From: Burkholderiales bacterium
GTDB lineage: Bacteria; Pseudomonadota; Gammaproteobacteria; Burkholderiales; Ga0077523
Assembly (NCBI GenBank): GCA_025459035.1
Contig: JALORJ010000001.1
Coordinates: 1-27,927 of the forward strand
DNA length: 27,927 nt
Direction: 5' to 3'
The notes beneath the pieces were generated by a model. It made no database searches. It was not told the origin of the DNA and was given only the letters and a program-made list of their open reading frames with translations. The position numbers were made by a program, and so were the translations under genes. How positions within the stretch are numbered: the first letter of the stretch is position 1; the number at the start of each line of letters is the position of its first letter. This document shows positions 17,865 through 25,762 of the stretch, one piece after another.

Positions 17865-18848
17865 TCAGGCGTGCGGCAACGCGGTCGCTCTGGGGGCGGT
17901 GCCCGGCGCGTCGACGCGCGTCGGGAGCATCGGATCGGGCGGCGTGCGCCGCAGCAGTTCGGGGTCCTGACGCTGCGCCACCATCGCCGCGTGGCGGATG
18001 TTCTTCTCGAGCTCGTCGACGTAGAGGTTCTGTCCGTGGAAGTGCGGGGTCGCGTACCGGTACGCCCCGCCCAGCGCACCGTCGAGGCGGGTCTGCGCGG
18101 TGCGATAGAAGCCCGGCGTCTTCGCGACCAGATCGTCGGCCGACGCGAACGCCACCCGCGGCGTGCCGTCGCCGTCGCGCTGCACCGCCACGCCGCCCGC
18201 GACGAACTCCGGATAGAGCCGGTCGCGGCATTTCTCGAGGTAACAGCGGTCGGCCATCTGCGCGAGGATGTCGGCCGAGCCCAGCATCTGGCCCAGCCGC
18301 CGCAGCAGCGGATCGGTCACCCCGATGCGATCGACCGGAACCTCGTAGCCGGTGAAGTGCACGAGCGGACCGGCAACCGGGAGCAGATCCTCGAACCCGG
18401 CCCAGCCGAGGTAGTCGTCGAGGAAGCGCGCGCCGCGCGACACGTGCGTCAGCGTGTACTCGGCACCGTTGCGATGACGCGTGTCGCCACGGCGACGCAG
18501 GTAGCCGATGTCGTGGAACAACGCGAGCACCAGCCCGAAGCGGAACAGCCGCTCGCCCACGCGGCGCGCGCCGGGTTCGCTGCGGTCGTGGCCGTCCATC
18601 AGACGCGCCATCGCGAGGGTCACGTCGAGCGTGTGCTGCAGGTTGTGGTACGCCGTGTCGCAGCCGTGCAGATCGGGCCAGCGCCCCTCGAAGAAGCGAC
18701 GCACGTCGTCGAACGGCGCGAGGATGCGGTCGTCGGGCTCGACCTGGAACAGGTCGGCATGCAGCCGCTGCACTTCGCGCGCGACCGCGTCGCAGTCGGT
18801 GGTGCGGATCCGGCCGGTCACATCCTGGTCGTTCAGGCGTTCGGCCAT
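17865..18848 (-). CDS. HD-domain metal-dependent phosphohydrolase, PDE-like motif
   Basis: A soluble 327-residue protein with an HD-type metal site. The first ligands sit in AYHNLQHTLDV (H68, N69, H72), a pattern that recalls the YHNxxH signature of class I cyclic-nucleotide phosphodiesterases. The HD pair is H112-D113 in LALFHDIGY, further histidines are H135 and H164, and a late aspartate D193 in GSADILAQMADR fits the last ligand. The arrangement supports a phosphodiesterase or phosphatase; the nucleotide or other substrate is unknown. The C-terminal 40 residues are proline-rich and low in complexity. The ATG at 18848 is preferred because the domain is complete. It lies 109 bases after rppH on the same strand and converges on the quinone oxidoreductase gene. 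Confidence 0.82.
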   Translation of the reverse strand: MAERLNDQDVTGRIRTTDCDAVAREVQRLHADLFQVEPDDRILAPFDDVRRFFEGRWPDLHGCDTAYHNLQHTLDVTLAMARLMDGHDRSEPGARRVGERLFRFGLVLALFHDIGYLRRRGDTRHRNGAEYTLTHVSRGARFLDDYLGWAGFEDLLPVAGPLVHFTGYEVPVDRIGVTDPLLRRLGQMLGSADILAQMADRCYLEKCRDRLYPEFVAGGVAVQRDGDGTPRVAFASADDLVAKTPGFYRTAQTRLDGALGGAYRYATPHFHGQNLYVDELEKNIRHAAMVAQRQDPELLRRTPPDPMLPTRVDAPGTAPRATALPHA

Positions 18849-18957
18849 GGGCGCGGGGCTGCCGTTTCGTGAGGGTCGAACCAGTCTACTCAGGCGTCAC
18901 GCAGGCGTCACACCGACCGGCCGCGTCGGCGCGTCGGCGCGCGCCGCGGCCCGGGTG

Positions 18958-19488
18958 TCATGCGTCGGGGGCTGCCGGCGGCACCGGGCCCAGGCAGGCC
19001 CAGTGCGGATCCGGCGTGAGGTGTAGGAAGCGGGACAGCTCCGACAACGCCGCGTGATAGACCTCGCGCTTGAAGTCGACGACCGACTCGAGCGGCACCC
19101 AGAAGTCGCTCCAGCGCCAGGCGTCGAACTCGGGCTTCTCCGAGCGGCGCAGGCAGACGTCGCAGTCGCGGCCGGTGAGGCGCAGCAGGTACCAGATCTG
19201 TTTCTGGCCGCGGTAGTGCGAACGCCCTTCGCGCCGGGTCCAGTGGTTCGGCACGTCGTAGCGCAGCCAGTCGCGCGTGCGCCCGAGGATGCGCACGTGC
19301 TCGGGCGCGAGCCCCGTCTCCTCGGTCAGCTCGCGGAACATCGCCTGCTCGGGGGATTCCCCGTACTTGATGCCGCCCTGCGGGAACTGCCATGCGTGCT
19401 CGCGCACGCGCTTGCCCCAGAACACCCGGTTGGAACCGTTCGTGAGGACGATGCCCACGTTGGGCCGATAGCCTTCGCGATCGATCAT
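18958..19488 (-). CDS. rppH: RNA pyrophosphohydrolase (Nudix)
   Basis: RppH removes pyrophosphate from the 5' triphosphate of mRNAs, starting 5'-end-dependent decay. The 176-residue protein starts MIDREGYRPNVGIVL as RppH does, and the Nudix box runs from G38 to L60 (GGIKYGESPEQAMFRELTEE) with the consensus Gx5Ex7REUxEExGU complete. The segments WYLLRL and EFDAWRW are further RppH signatures. In many betaproteobacteria rppH lies directly beside proS, but here about 2.6 kb and three genes separate them. It lies 86 bases downstream of the spermidine-synthase-like gene on the same strand, a gap that carries a possible promoter. Confidence 0.95.
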   Translation of the reverse strand: MIDREGYRPNVGIVLTNGSNRVFWGKRVREHAWQFPQGGIKYGESPEQAMFRELTEETGLAPEHVRILGRTRDWLRYDVPNHWTRREGRSHYRGQKQIWYLLRLTGRDCDVCLRRSEKPEFDAWRWSDFWVPLESVVDFKREVYHAALSELSRFLHLTPDPHWACLGPVPPAAPDA

Positions 19489-19521
19489 CGGTCGTCATCC
19501 GACAGCCACGTTTTCGTCTCG

Positions 19522-19527
19522 ATTCTT
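19522..19527 (-). promoter_or_regulatory. Possible -10 element for rppH
   Basis: On the minus strand AAGAAT (four of six matches to TATAAT) lies 33 bases before the rppH ATG. A TTGGTC that could act as -35 is 19 bases further upstream. The stretch 19489-19574 is visibly less GC-rich than its surroundings. Confidence 0.35.
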
Positions 19528-19574
19528 CCACAAAGCTCCGGCCCCCGACCAATGCCCGGCTGGATCGCGGCGCT

Positions 19575-20363
19575 TCACACCAGCAGTTCGTGTTCGGTGT
19601 GCGCGTTGAGATCGCGCAGCCGGTCGACGAAGCGGCGGTACGGCACGCCGAGCGCCCGCTCCAGCGACTCGGCGCCGAGGCGCAGGCGGTCGAACCGCGT
19701 CGGCATCGGGCGCGACCGGAACGCGAACACCGCGACGTTGCCGCGACGCTCGGCCGGCAGACACACGACGCAATCGGCGAACACGCGTTCGATGCGCTGC
19801 AGGAAGCCGTCGAAGCGCCGGTCCGAACTCCACAGGTTCACGACCAGCACACCGTCGTCGGTCAGCGCATGCCAGCACGCCGCGTAGAAGTCCTCGTCGG
19901 CCAGCGCCTCGACCTGCGCGTCGCCGTCGTAGGCATCGACCACCAGCACGTCGCAGCCGGCGCGGTGCGCGCGGACCCACTGCGCGCCGTCGTCGATCTC
20001 GATCGTGAAGCGCGCATCGTCCGGCGGCACCGAGAACCACTGGCGCGCGACGCTGACCACCCGCGGGTTCAGCTCGACCGTGGTGACGCGGGTCTGCGGG
20101 AAGTGGTGGTGGAAGAACTTCGACAGCGAGCCCCCGCCCAGACCGATGAGCGCGATGTGCCGCGGCGCGGGATGCCAGAGCAGGAACGCGGTCATCGACT
20201 GCGTGTACGACAGCACCAGTTCGACCGGATCGGCGATGCGCATGCTGCTCTGCACGGTGTCACTGCCCAGGTGCAGCGAGCGCACGCCCTTCTCCTCGCT
20301 CACGTCGACGGTGACATCCCGACCGCGGCTGCGGTGCACACGCCACTTGCCGAACAGCCCCAT
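19575..20363 (-). CDS. Spermidine-synthase-like protein (Rossmann methyltransferase fold)
   Basis: A 262-residue protein of the spermidine synthase (SpeE/PABS) superfamily. The nucleotide-binding loop reads GLGGGSLSKFF (residues 75-84) where aminopropyltransferases have GGGDG, so the aspartate that contacts decarboxylated S-adenosylmethionine is serine (S79). The E97 of VELNP and the D143/D146 pair of VVDAYDGD are kept. The N-terminal beta region of classical SpeE is short. A canonical spermidine synthase is therefore doubtful, and a related polyamine or SAM-dependent enzyme is possible. The start at 20363 gives MGLFGKWRV with a GGAG upstream; 22 extra in-frame residues to 20429 have no support. 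It is divergent from the DJ-1-type gene. Confidence 0.8.
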   Translation of the reverse strand: MGLFGKWRVHRSRGRDVTVDVSEEKGVRSLHLGSDTVQSSMRIADPVELVLSYTQSMTAFLLWHPAPRHIALIGLGGGSLSKFFHHHFPQTRVTTVELNPRVVSVARQWFSVPPDDARFTIEIDDGAQWVRAHRAGCDVLVVDAYDGDAQVEALADEDFYAACWHALTDDGVLVVNLWSSDRRFDGFLQRIERVFADCVVCLPAERRGNVAVFAFRSRPMPTRFDRLRLGAESLERALGVPYRRFVDRLRDLNAHTEHELLV

Positions 20364-20479
20364 GCCTTGCTCCGCGGAATCACTGATAGCCGGGCGTGGA
20401 GGATTCCCGATCCGGGCGTCGGCTTCCACTCTTGCGCCGTCGCCGCGACCTTCGCGGCCCCCTCGCTCCGGAGACTCGA

Positions 20480-21169
20480 ATGCCTCGCGCCCTGTTCATC
20501 CTCACCTCGCACGCCGTGCTCGGCACCACCGGCCGCCCGACCGGCTGGTACGTCCCGGAGGCCGCGCATCCGTGGGCTGTCCTGCGCGCAGCCGGCGTCG
20601 ATGTCGTGTTCGCGAGCCCGGCCGGCGCTGCCGCGCACGCGATCGGCGCCGATCGCGCCGACCCGGTGCAGACGGCCTTCCTCGACGACGCCGAGGTGCA
20701 GCAGCGGCTCGCGACCGCACCGCGCACGGCCGACGTCGACCCGGCGGACATCGACGCCGTCCTGTTCGTCGGCGGTCACGGCACGATGTGGGACTTCCCG
20801 TCGGATGCGGCCGCAGCGGCGCTCACGCGTCACGTCTGGAACGCCGGCGGTGTCGTCGCCGCGGTGTGCCACGGCCCGGCCGGTCTGGTCGACGTGACGG
20901 TCGACGGCCGCCGCCCGCTCGTCGCGGGACGGCGCGTCGCCGCGTTCACCGACAGCGAGGAGCGCCGCGTCGGCCTCGACGGCGTCGTGCCGTTCCTGCT
21001 CGCGTCGACGCTGGTCGCGCGCGGCGCCGTGCACGTGCCGGCGCCCGACTTCGTCGCCAACACCGTCGTCGACGGGCGCCTCGTCACGGGCCAGAACCCG
21101 GCGTCGGCGCATGGCGTCGGCGGGGCGATGGCCCGTCTGCTCGGCGCCGCGTCGCGCGCGGCGGCCTGA
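20480..21169 (+). CDS. DJ-1/PfpI family protein (HSP31-like)
   Basis: A class-I glutamine-amidotransferase-like protein of 229 residues in the DJ-1/PfpI superfamily, close to the HSP31/HchA glyoxalase-III type. The nucleophile elbow is AAVCHGPAGL with C130 and H131, and E27 in WYVPEAAHP would complete the Glu-Cys-His set. LFVGGHGTMWDFP at residues 95-107 is the conserved core strand. Such proteins detoxify methylglyoxal or act as chaperones or proteases; the sequence alone does not decide between these. The ATG at 20480 is preceded by GGAG. It is followed 42 bases later by a secreted protein gene on the same strand. No signal peptide is present. Confidence 0.9.
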   Translation: MPRALFILTSHAVLGTTGRPTGWYVPEAAHPWAVLRAAGVDVVFASPAGAAAHAIGADRADPVQTAFLDDAEVQQRLATAPRTADVDPADIDAVLFVGGHGTMWDFPSDAAAAALTRHVWNAGGVVAAVCHGPAGLVDVTVDGRRPLVAGRRVAAFTDSEERRVGLDGVVPFLLASTLVARGAVHVPAPDFVANTVVDGRLVTGQNPASAHGVGGAMARLLGAASRAAA

Positions 21170-21211
21170 GCCCGCGCCGCTCGCCCCCCACCCGCTGCGG
21201 AAATCCAGAAC

Positions 21212-22057
21212 ATGACCTCGAACCGACGGGCGCCGCTCGCACGCGCCTGCCGTCGCCTCGCCGCCATCGCCCTCGCGCTCGGCGCGGCGCTCGGCGCCGC
21301 AAGCGCGCACGCCGCGCCGGATCCCAACGCCGCACTCGCGCAGGCCACCGCGCTGTCGCTGCAGCACGGCGTGCACCACGCGCTCGAAGCGCGCTGGGAC
21401 GGGCACGTCATCGTGCTGTGCGACGACGACGCCGTGCGCGCGCGCCGCAACGACCTGCGCACCCGCGTGTGCTGGGGTGTCGCGCCGGCGGCCCTGGGCG
21501 ATGCGCCCGCGGCCGGCAAGCGCGCCGGTCCGACGTGGAGCGACGGCATCACGCTCCACTGCGCCGCGGACGCGGATGCCTGCTTCCATCGCGGCGCGAC
21601 GTGGCGGGGCGAGAACAAGGTGCTGGGACTGCCGCCCGCGGACAGCGCGCACCTGTACTTCGACGGTCCGGCCGACGTCGCCGCGCGCATCCGCACGCTC
21701 GTGCTCGACGCCGCGGCCACGCTGCGTGCGGCACCGACGACGCCGGGCGTCGACTCGGTGGCGATCGTGCCGCTGCACGAGGCCGGCGTCGCCGCCGTCG
21801 GCGAAGCCGCACCCGTCACGCCGGCGGCCGGTCGCGCCGCGACGGCCGGCAGCACGGCGCCGGTAGTCGCGGTCGCCGAGGTCGGGCAGCCGACCTACAA
21901 CCGCGAACGCGCGATGCTGTTCTACGTCGCGCGCGGCTGTCGCTGGACCGAGGAGATGGGCCGCTACGCGTTCGCGTGCATCCGCGACCACGGCGGCTTC
22001 AACGCGCACTGGTGCCACGACGAGACGATGCAGGTGTACTGCAGCGAGGACCGCTAG
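21212..22057 (+). CDS. Uncharacterised secreted eight-cysteine protein
   Basis: I do not recognise the family. The 281-residue product begins with an arginine-containing n-region, a strongly hydrophobic segment (about residues 16-32) and ASAHA before a likely cleavage near residue 34, so it is exported. The mature part has eight cysteines in two groups: C70, C87, C117 and C124 in the first half, and C243, C256, C268 and C277 in the last 40 residues. A low-complexity alanine/valine/proline linker (about residues 165-225) separates the two parts, suggesting two disulfide-stabilised modules. Tryptophan and histidine are frequent in the C-terminal module (GGFNAHWCHDETMQVYC). It sits 83 bases before proS, and a hairpin follows the stop. 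Confidence 0.75.
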   Translation: MTSNRRAPLARACRRLAAIALALGAALGAASAHAAPDPNAALAQATALSLQHGVHHALEARWDGHVIVLCDDDAVRARRNDLRTRVCWGVAPAALGDAPAAGKRAGPTWSDGITLHCAADADACFHRGATWRGENKVLGLPPADSAHLYFDGPADVAARIRTLVLDAAATLRAAPTTPGVDSVAIVPLHEAGVAAVGEAAPVTPAAGRAATAGSTAPVVAVAEVGQPTYNRERAMLFYVARGCRWTEEMGRYAFACIRDHGGFNAHWCHDETMQVYCSEDR

Positions 22058-22065
22058 AGCGACGC

Positions 22066-22096
22066 GCGCATCGCGCGCGGCGCCCGCGCGATGCGC
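22066..22096 (+). terminator. Hairpin after the secreted eight-cysteine protein gene
   Basis: A perfect 12-base inverted repeat (22066-22077 with 22085-22096) with a seven-base loop starts eight bases after the stop. No T tract follows, so it may act as a Rho-assisted or weak terminator before the proS promoter region. Confidence 0.5.
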
Positions 22097-22104
22097 CCGG
22101 CCCC

Positions 22105-22110
22105 TACCAT
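22105..22110 (+). promoter_or_regulatory. Possible -10 element for proS
   Basis: TACCAT lies 30 bases before the proS ATG at 22141, immediately after the hairpin at 22066-22096. The expected -35 position falls in the hairpin arm and has no recognisable consensus. Confidence 0.35.
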
Positions 22111-22140
22111 CGCCGCTTTTGCCGCCGGGCCGTCCCCCTC

Positions 22141-23886
22141 ATGCGCGTCTCCCGCTTCTTCCTGCCCACCCTCAAGGAAGCCCCGGCCGAAGCCGAACTC
22201 ACCAGCCATCGGCTGATGCTGCGCGCGGGCCTGATCCGCAAGCTCGGCAGCGGGCTGTACACGTGGCTGCCGCTCGGGCTGCGCGTGCTGCGCAAGGTAG
22301 AGGCGATCGTGCGCGACGAGATGAACCGCGCCGGGGCCGTCGAGCTGTTCATGCCCGCGGTGCAACCGGCCGAGCTGTGGCAGGAGACCGGTCGCTGGGC
22401 CGTGTTCGGCCCGCAGATGCTGAAGATCCGCGACCGCCACGAGCGCGACTTCTGCTTCGGCCCGACGCACGAGGAAGTGGTCACCGACATCGCGCGGCGC
22501 GAGATCCGCAGCTGGCGCCAGCTGCCGCTGAACCTCTACCAGATCCAGACCAAGTTCCGCGACGAGATCCGGCCGCGCTTCGGCGTGATGCGCGCACGCG
22601 AGTTCGTGATGAAGGACGCGTACTCGTTCCACGCGAGCTTCGAGGACCTGCAGCGCGAGTACCGCAACATGTTCGATGCGTACTCGCGCGTGTTCACGCG
22701 GCTGGGGCTCGACTTCCGCGCGGTGGCGGCCGACACCGGAGCCATCGGCGGGACCGGCTCGCACGAATTCCACGTGATCGCGGACTCCGGCGAGGACGCG
22801 CTGGCGTTCTGCCCCACCTCGGACTACGCCGCCAACGTCGAACTGGCAGAGGCCGTCGCGCCGCCGACCCCGCGGCCGGCACCGTCGCAGCCGATGACGC
22901 AGGTGCCGACGCCAGGACGCACGACCTGCGAGTCGGTGTGCGAACTGCTCGGGCTGCCGCTGGTGCAGTCGGTGAAGGCGCTCGCGGTGATCGGCACGCC
23001 ACCGGCCGACGGCGCCGCCGGCGCCGGCGCCGCACCGATGTTCCTGCTGCTGCTGCGCGGCGACCACTCGCTCAACGAGATCAAGGCCGCGAAGCTGCCG
23101 GGCCTCGCCGGGTTCCGCTTCGCCACCGAGGCCGAGATCGTCGCGACCCTGGGCTGTGTGCCCGGCTATCTCGGCCCGGTCGGCGTGCCGGCGAGCGTGA
23201 CCGTGATCGCCGATCGCAGCGCCGCGGCGCTCGCCGACTTCGTCTGCGGCGCGAACGTCGCGGGCTTCCACCTGACCGGCGTGAACTTCGGCCGTGACCT
23301 GCCCGAGCCGGCGCAGGTCGCGGACCTGCGCAACGTCGTCGCCGGCGATCCGAGTCCCGACGGTCGCGGCGTGCTGCAGATCGCGCGCGGCATCGAGGTC
23401 GGCCACGTGTTCCAGCTGCGCAGCAAGTACGCGCAGGCGATGGGCGCGACCTTCCTCGACGACGCCGGCCAGCAGCAGCCGCTCGAGATGGGCTGCTACG
23501 GCATCGGCGTGTCGCGCATCGTCGCGGCGGCGATCGAGCAGCACCACGACGCGAAGGGCATCGTGTTCCCGCCGGCGATGGCGCCGTTCGCGGTCGCGCT
23601 CGCCGCGATCGGCTATCGCAAGAGCGACGCGGTGCGCGACGCGGCGGACGCGCTGCACGACGCGCTCGAGGCCCGCGGCGTCGAAGTGCTGCTCGACGAC
23701 CGCGACGAGCGCCCCGGCGTGATGTTCGCGGACCTCGAGCTGACCGGCATCCCGTGGCGGATCACGCTGGGCGATCGCGGCCTCAAGGCCGGCAGCGTCG
23801 AGGTGCAGCATCGACGCGACGCCGCGCCGACCGCGGTGGCGCTGGGCGAGATCGAGGCGTGGATCTCGGCACGGCTGGCCGCCTGA
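22141..23886 (+). CDS. proS: Prolyl-tRNA synthetase (bacterial type with INS domain)
   Basis: Class II aminoacyl-tRNA synthetase of 581 residues charging tRNA-Pro. Motif 1 lies in the N-terminal region (GSGLYTWLPLGLRVLRKVE, ENxAGA-like downstream). Motif 2 is FRDEIRPRFGVMRAREFVMKD around residues 138-158. Motif 3 is GCYGIGVSRIVAAAIEQ near residues 450-466. An inserted YbaK-like editing domain occupies roughly residues 230-400 (VQSVKALAVIG, LRGDHSLNEIKAAKL), which identifies the bacterial form. A C-terminal anticodon-binding domain follows. The ATG at 22141 gives the usual MRVSRFFLPTLKE opening. The next gene's start overlaps the last 28 bases. Confidence 0.97.
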   Translation: MRVSRFFLPTLKEAPAEAELTSHRLMLRAGLIRKLGSGLYTWLPLGLRVLRKVEAIVRDEMNRAGAVELFMPAVQPAELWQETGRWAVFGPQMLKIRDRHERDFCFGPTHEEVVTDIARREIRSWRQLPLNLYQIQTKFRDEIRPRFGVMRAREFVMKDAYSFHASFEDLQREYRNMFDAYSRVFTRLGLDFRAVAADTGAIGGTGSHEFHVIADSGEDALAFCPTSDYAANVELAEAVAPPTPRPAPSQPMTQVPTPGRTTCESVCELLGLPLVQSVKALAVIGTPPADGAAGAGAAPMFLLLLRGDHSLNEIKAAKLPGLAGFRFATEAEIVATLGCVPGYLGPVGVPASVTVIADRSAAALADFVCGANVAGFHLTGVNFGRDLPEPAQVADLRNVVAGDPSPDGRGVLQIARGIEVGHVFQLRSKYAQAMGATFLDDAGQQQPLEMGCYGIGVSRIVAAAIEQHHDAKGIVFPPAMAPFAVALAAIGYRKSDAVRDAADALHDALEARGVEVLLDDRDERPGVMFADLELTGIPWRITLGDRGLKAGSVEVQHRRDAAPTAVALGEIEAWISARLAA

Positions 23887-24734
23887 CGCCGCAGCGGTCG
23901 CACCGCGGGCGCAGGCGGCGAGCGGTCGTCGGCATCGTGCTGGCGGCGCTCGCGCTGCTGTCCGCACGCGCGCAGGCCGGCGCGCAGCAGTACGAGCCGC
24001 TGTCGGCCGCCGTCCAGGCCCAGATGCAGCGCTCCGTCGCCGACGACGCGCCGGTGCGCTCGGCCTTCGCGTCACCCGACGACGAAGCGCGCTGGTTCGA
24101 CGCGATGCTGCCGCGCCTGGCGCGGCGCGTGCCCGACGACGCCGAGCGCCGCGACCTGCTGCGCGCGGTGCACTACGAGGCCACGCGCGCGGGCCTCGAT
24201 CCGCAGATGGTGCTCGGGCTGATCGAGGTCGAGAGCGCGTTTCGCAAGTACGCCGTGTCCGGTGCCGGTGCGCGTGGCTACATGCAGGTGATGCCGTTCT
24301 GGGTCGCGCTGATCGGCACGCCCGACCACAACCTGTTCCACCTGCGCACGAGCCTGCGCTACGGCTGCACGATCCTGCGCCACTACCTCGACCGCGAGCG
24401 CGGCGACGTGTATCGCGCGCTGGCCCGCTACAACGGCAGCCTGCTCAAGCCGCAGGGCTACCCCGAAGCGGTGCTGCGCGCGTGGCAGACGCGCTGGCTG
24501 CCGGACGTGCCGCCGCTGGAACCCGCACGGCGCGTGACGCGAACGGCCGACCGCAGCGCCGGCCGCGCCGGTGCGCCGCGCACCGCCGACACGCCCCGCC
24601 CGCGCGGGTCGCGCGACCCGGTCGATACAGGCGCCGTTCCGGCGCGCCCGGCCGTGTTCATGGGCGAGCCCGGGCCCGTCGCGCCGTCGCCCGCGCGCCG
24701 CGCACGCGACGCGTCACGCGCGGCGCCGCGCTGA
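23859..24734 (+). CDS. Lytic transglycosylase, SLT domain (GTG start)
   Basis: Periplasmic or envelope peptidoglycan lytic transglycosylase of 291 residues from the GTG at 23859, inside the end of proS. This start gives an arginine-rich n-region (RSHRGRRRRAVVGIVL), a hydrophobic core and a likely cleavage after ARAQA (residue 40). An ATG at 23754 would put a long arginine-rich tail before the signal peptide and overlap proS by more than 130 bases. The SLT domain shows the catalytic glutamate E125 in IEVESAF, GARGYMQVMPFW at residues 137-148 and ALARYNGS at 187-194, all diagnostic. The C-terminal 75 residues are arginine-, alanine- and proline-rich with no domain. A lytic transglycosylase after proS is common in related genomes. 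Confidence 0.9.
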   Translation: MDLGTAGRLTPQRSHRGRRRRAVVGIVLAALALLSARAQAGAQQYEPLSAAVQAQMQRSVADDAPVRSAFASPDDEARWFDAMLPRLARRVPDDAERRDLLRAVHYEATRAGLDPQMVLGLIEVESAFRKYAVSGAGARGYMQVMPFWVALIGTPDHNLFHLRTSLRYGCTILRHYLDRERGDVYRALARYNGSLLKPQGYPEAVLRAWQTRWLPDVPPLEPARRVTRTADRSAGRAGAPRTADTPRPRGSRDPVDTGAVPARPAVFMGEPGPVAPSPARRARDASRAAPR

Positions 24735-25526
24735 GGCGGTCCCGTGGCCGCCCAGGGTGGCCGCGATCACCGCGCCGGTCAGCACCACGAGCCACGACAG
24801 CCACACCCACAGCAGGAACAGCGGCAGCGCCGCGAAGGCGCCGTATACGGCCTTGTAGTTGCCGAAGTGCGTGACAAACCACGCGAACCCGCTCTTCATC
24901 GCCTCGAAGCCGGCGCCGGCCAGCACGCCGCCGGCCAGCGCATGGCGCCAGCGCACCTCGCACGCGGGCACGAACCGGTACAGCAGCGTGAACGCGATCA
25001 CCACGAAGCCCACGGCGGTCGCCTTCAGCAGCGCGGTGCGCAGCTGCGAGTCGATCACGCCGCGCAGCGGTGCCGTCAGCACCCACGTGGTGAGCCACAG
25101 GCTCGCACCGACCAGCAGCGGACCGGTCGACAGCGCCATCGCGTGCACGACGATCCGGCGCAGCAGCGAGCGGCGGCGCTTCACCTGCCAGATGTCGTTG
25201 AAGGCGGTGTCGATCGTCAGCATCAGGAAGACCGCCGTCACCGCGAGACCCGCGAGGCCCGCCACGGTGATGTGCGACGCGAGCGCGACGAACTGCGCGA
25301 CATGATCGAGCGCCGAACGCGTCGCGGGCCCCGGCATCAGGTTGGCGGTGATGAAGGTGCGCAGCTGCGCGAGCAGCACGCCCGACACCGGCAGCCACGA
25401 CAGCACCGCGAGCACGACGGTGACCAGCGGCACCAGCGACAGCAGCGTGGTGAAGGTCAGGCTGCCGGCCGTGTCGAGCAGCCGCACCTCGGCGAAGCGC
25501 CGCAGCAGCGTGCGCACCGGACTCAC
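24714..25526 (-). CDS. YihY/BrkB-family inner-membrane protein
   Basis: Integral membrane protein of 270 residues in the YihY/UPF0761 (formerly rbn/BrkB) family. It opens with AGSLTFTTLLSLVPLVTVVL, the family signature, followed by about five more hydrophobic helices, the cytoplasmic FNDIWQVKRRRS segment, and the typical C-terminal FGNYKAVYGAFAALPLFLLW. The family's function is unsettled; it is not the RNase BN once proposed. GTG 25526 is chosen as it gives a short N-terminus (MSPVRTLLRRF) of usual length; the longer in-frame reading to 25730 is arginine-rich. Its stop lies 21 bases inside the convergent lytic transglycosylase gene. It is divergent from wrbA, a common pairing in betaproteobacteria. 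Confidence 0.9.
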   Translation of the reverse strand: MSPVRTLLRRFAEVRLLDTAGSLTFTTLLSLVPLVTVVLAVLSWLPVSGVLLAQLRTFITANLMPGPATRSALDHVAQFVALASHITVAGLAGLAVTAVFLMLTIDTAFNDIWQVKRRRSLLRRIVVHAMALSTGPLLVGASLWLTTWVLTAPLRGVIDSQLRTALLKATAVGFVVIAFTLLYRFVPACEVRWRHALAGGVLAGAGFEAMKSGFAWFVTHFGNYKAVYGAFAALPLFLLWVWLSWLVVLTGAVIAATLGGHGTASARRRA

Positions 25527-25762
25527 GCCCGCCGCGCCGCAGCGTGGCCGCGGCGTCCGCACCGCGAGCCGGACGCGACGCACAGGCGCGCGCCGGGTGC
25601 AGCGAGGGACGACATCGACACGGACACGGGCAGGACGCGGGAACACGGACGGGTTCGACGCATCATAGGCACCCGGACCCGACCGCGGTCGCGGCGGTCC
25701 TGCCCGGCGCCAGCGCCGTCGGGCGCGCATGTGCGTCCTCGCCCTCCTGCCCTCGGTTCACG

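Noticed and set aside
20005..23886. A 1293-codon frame that would extend ProS upstream
   Set aside because: The sequence before 22141 is a shadow of the DJ-1 and secreted protein genes; ProS starts normally at MRVSRFF.
22054..24075. A 673-codon minus-strand frame opposite proS
   Set aside because: It is antisense to a housekeeping gene and has the composition of a GC-strand mirror.
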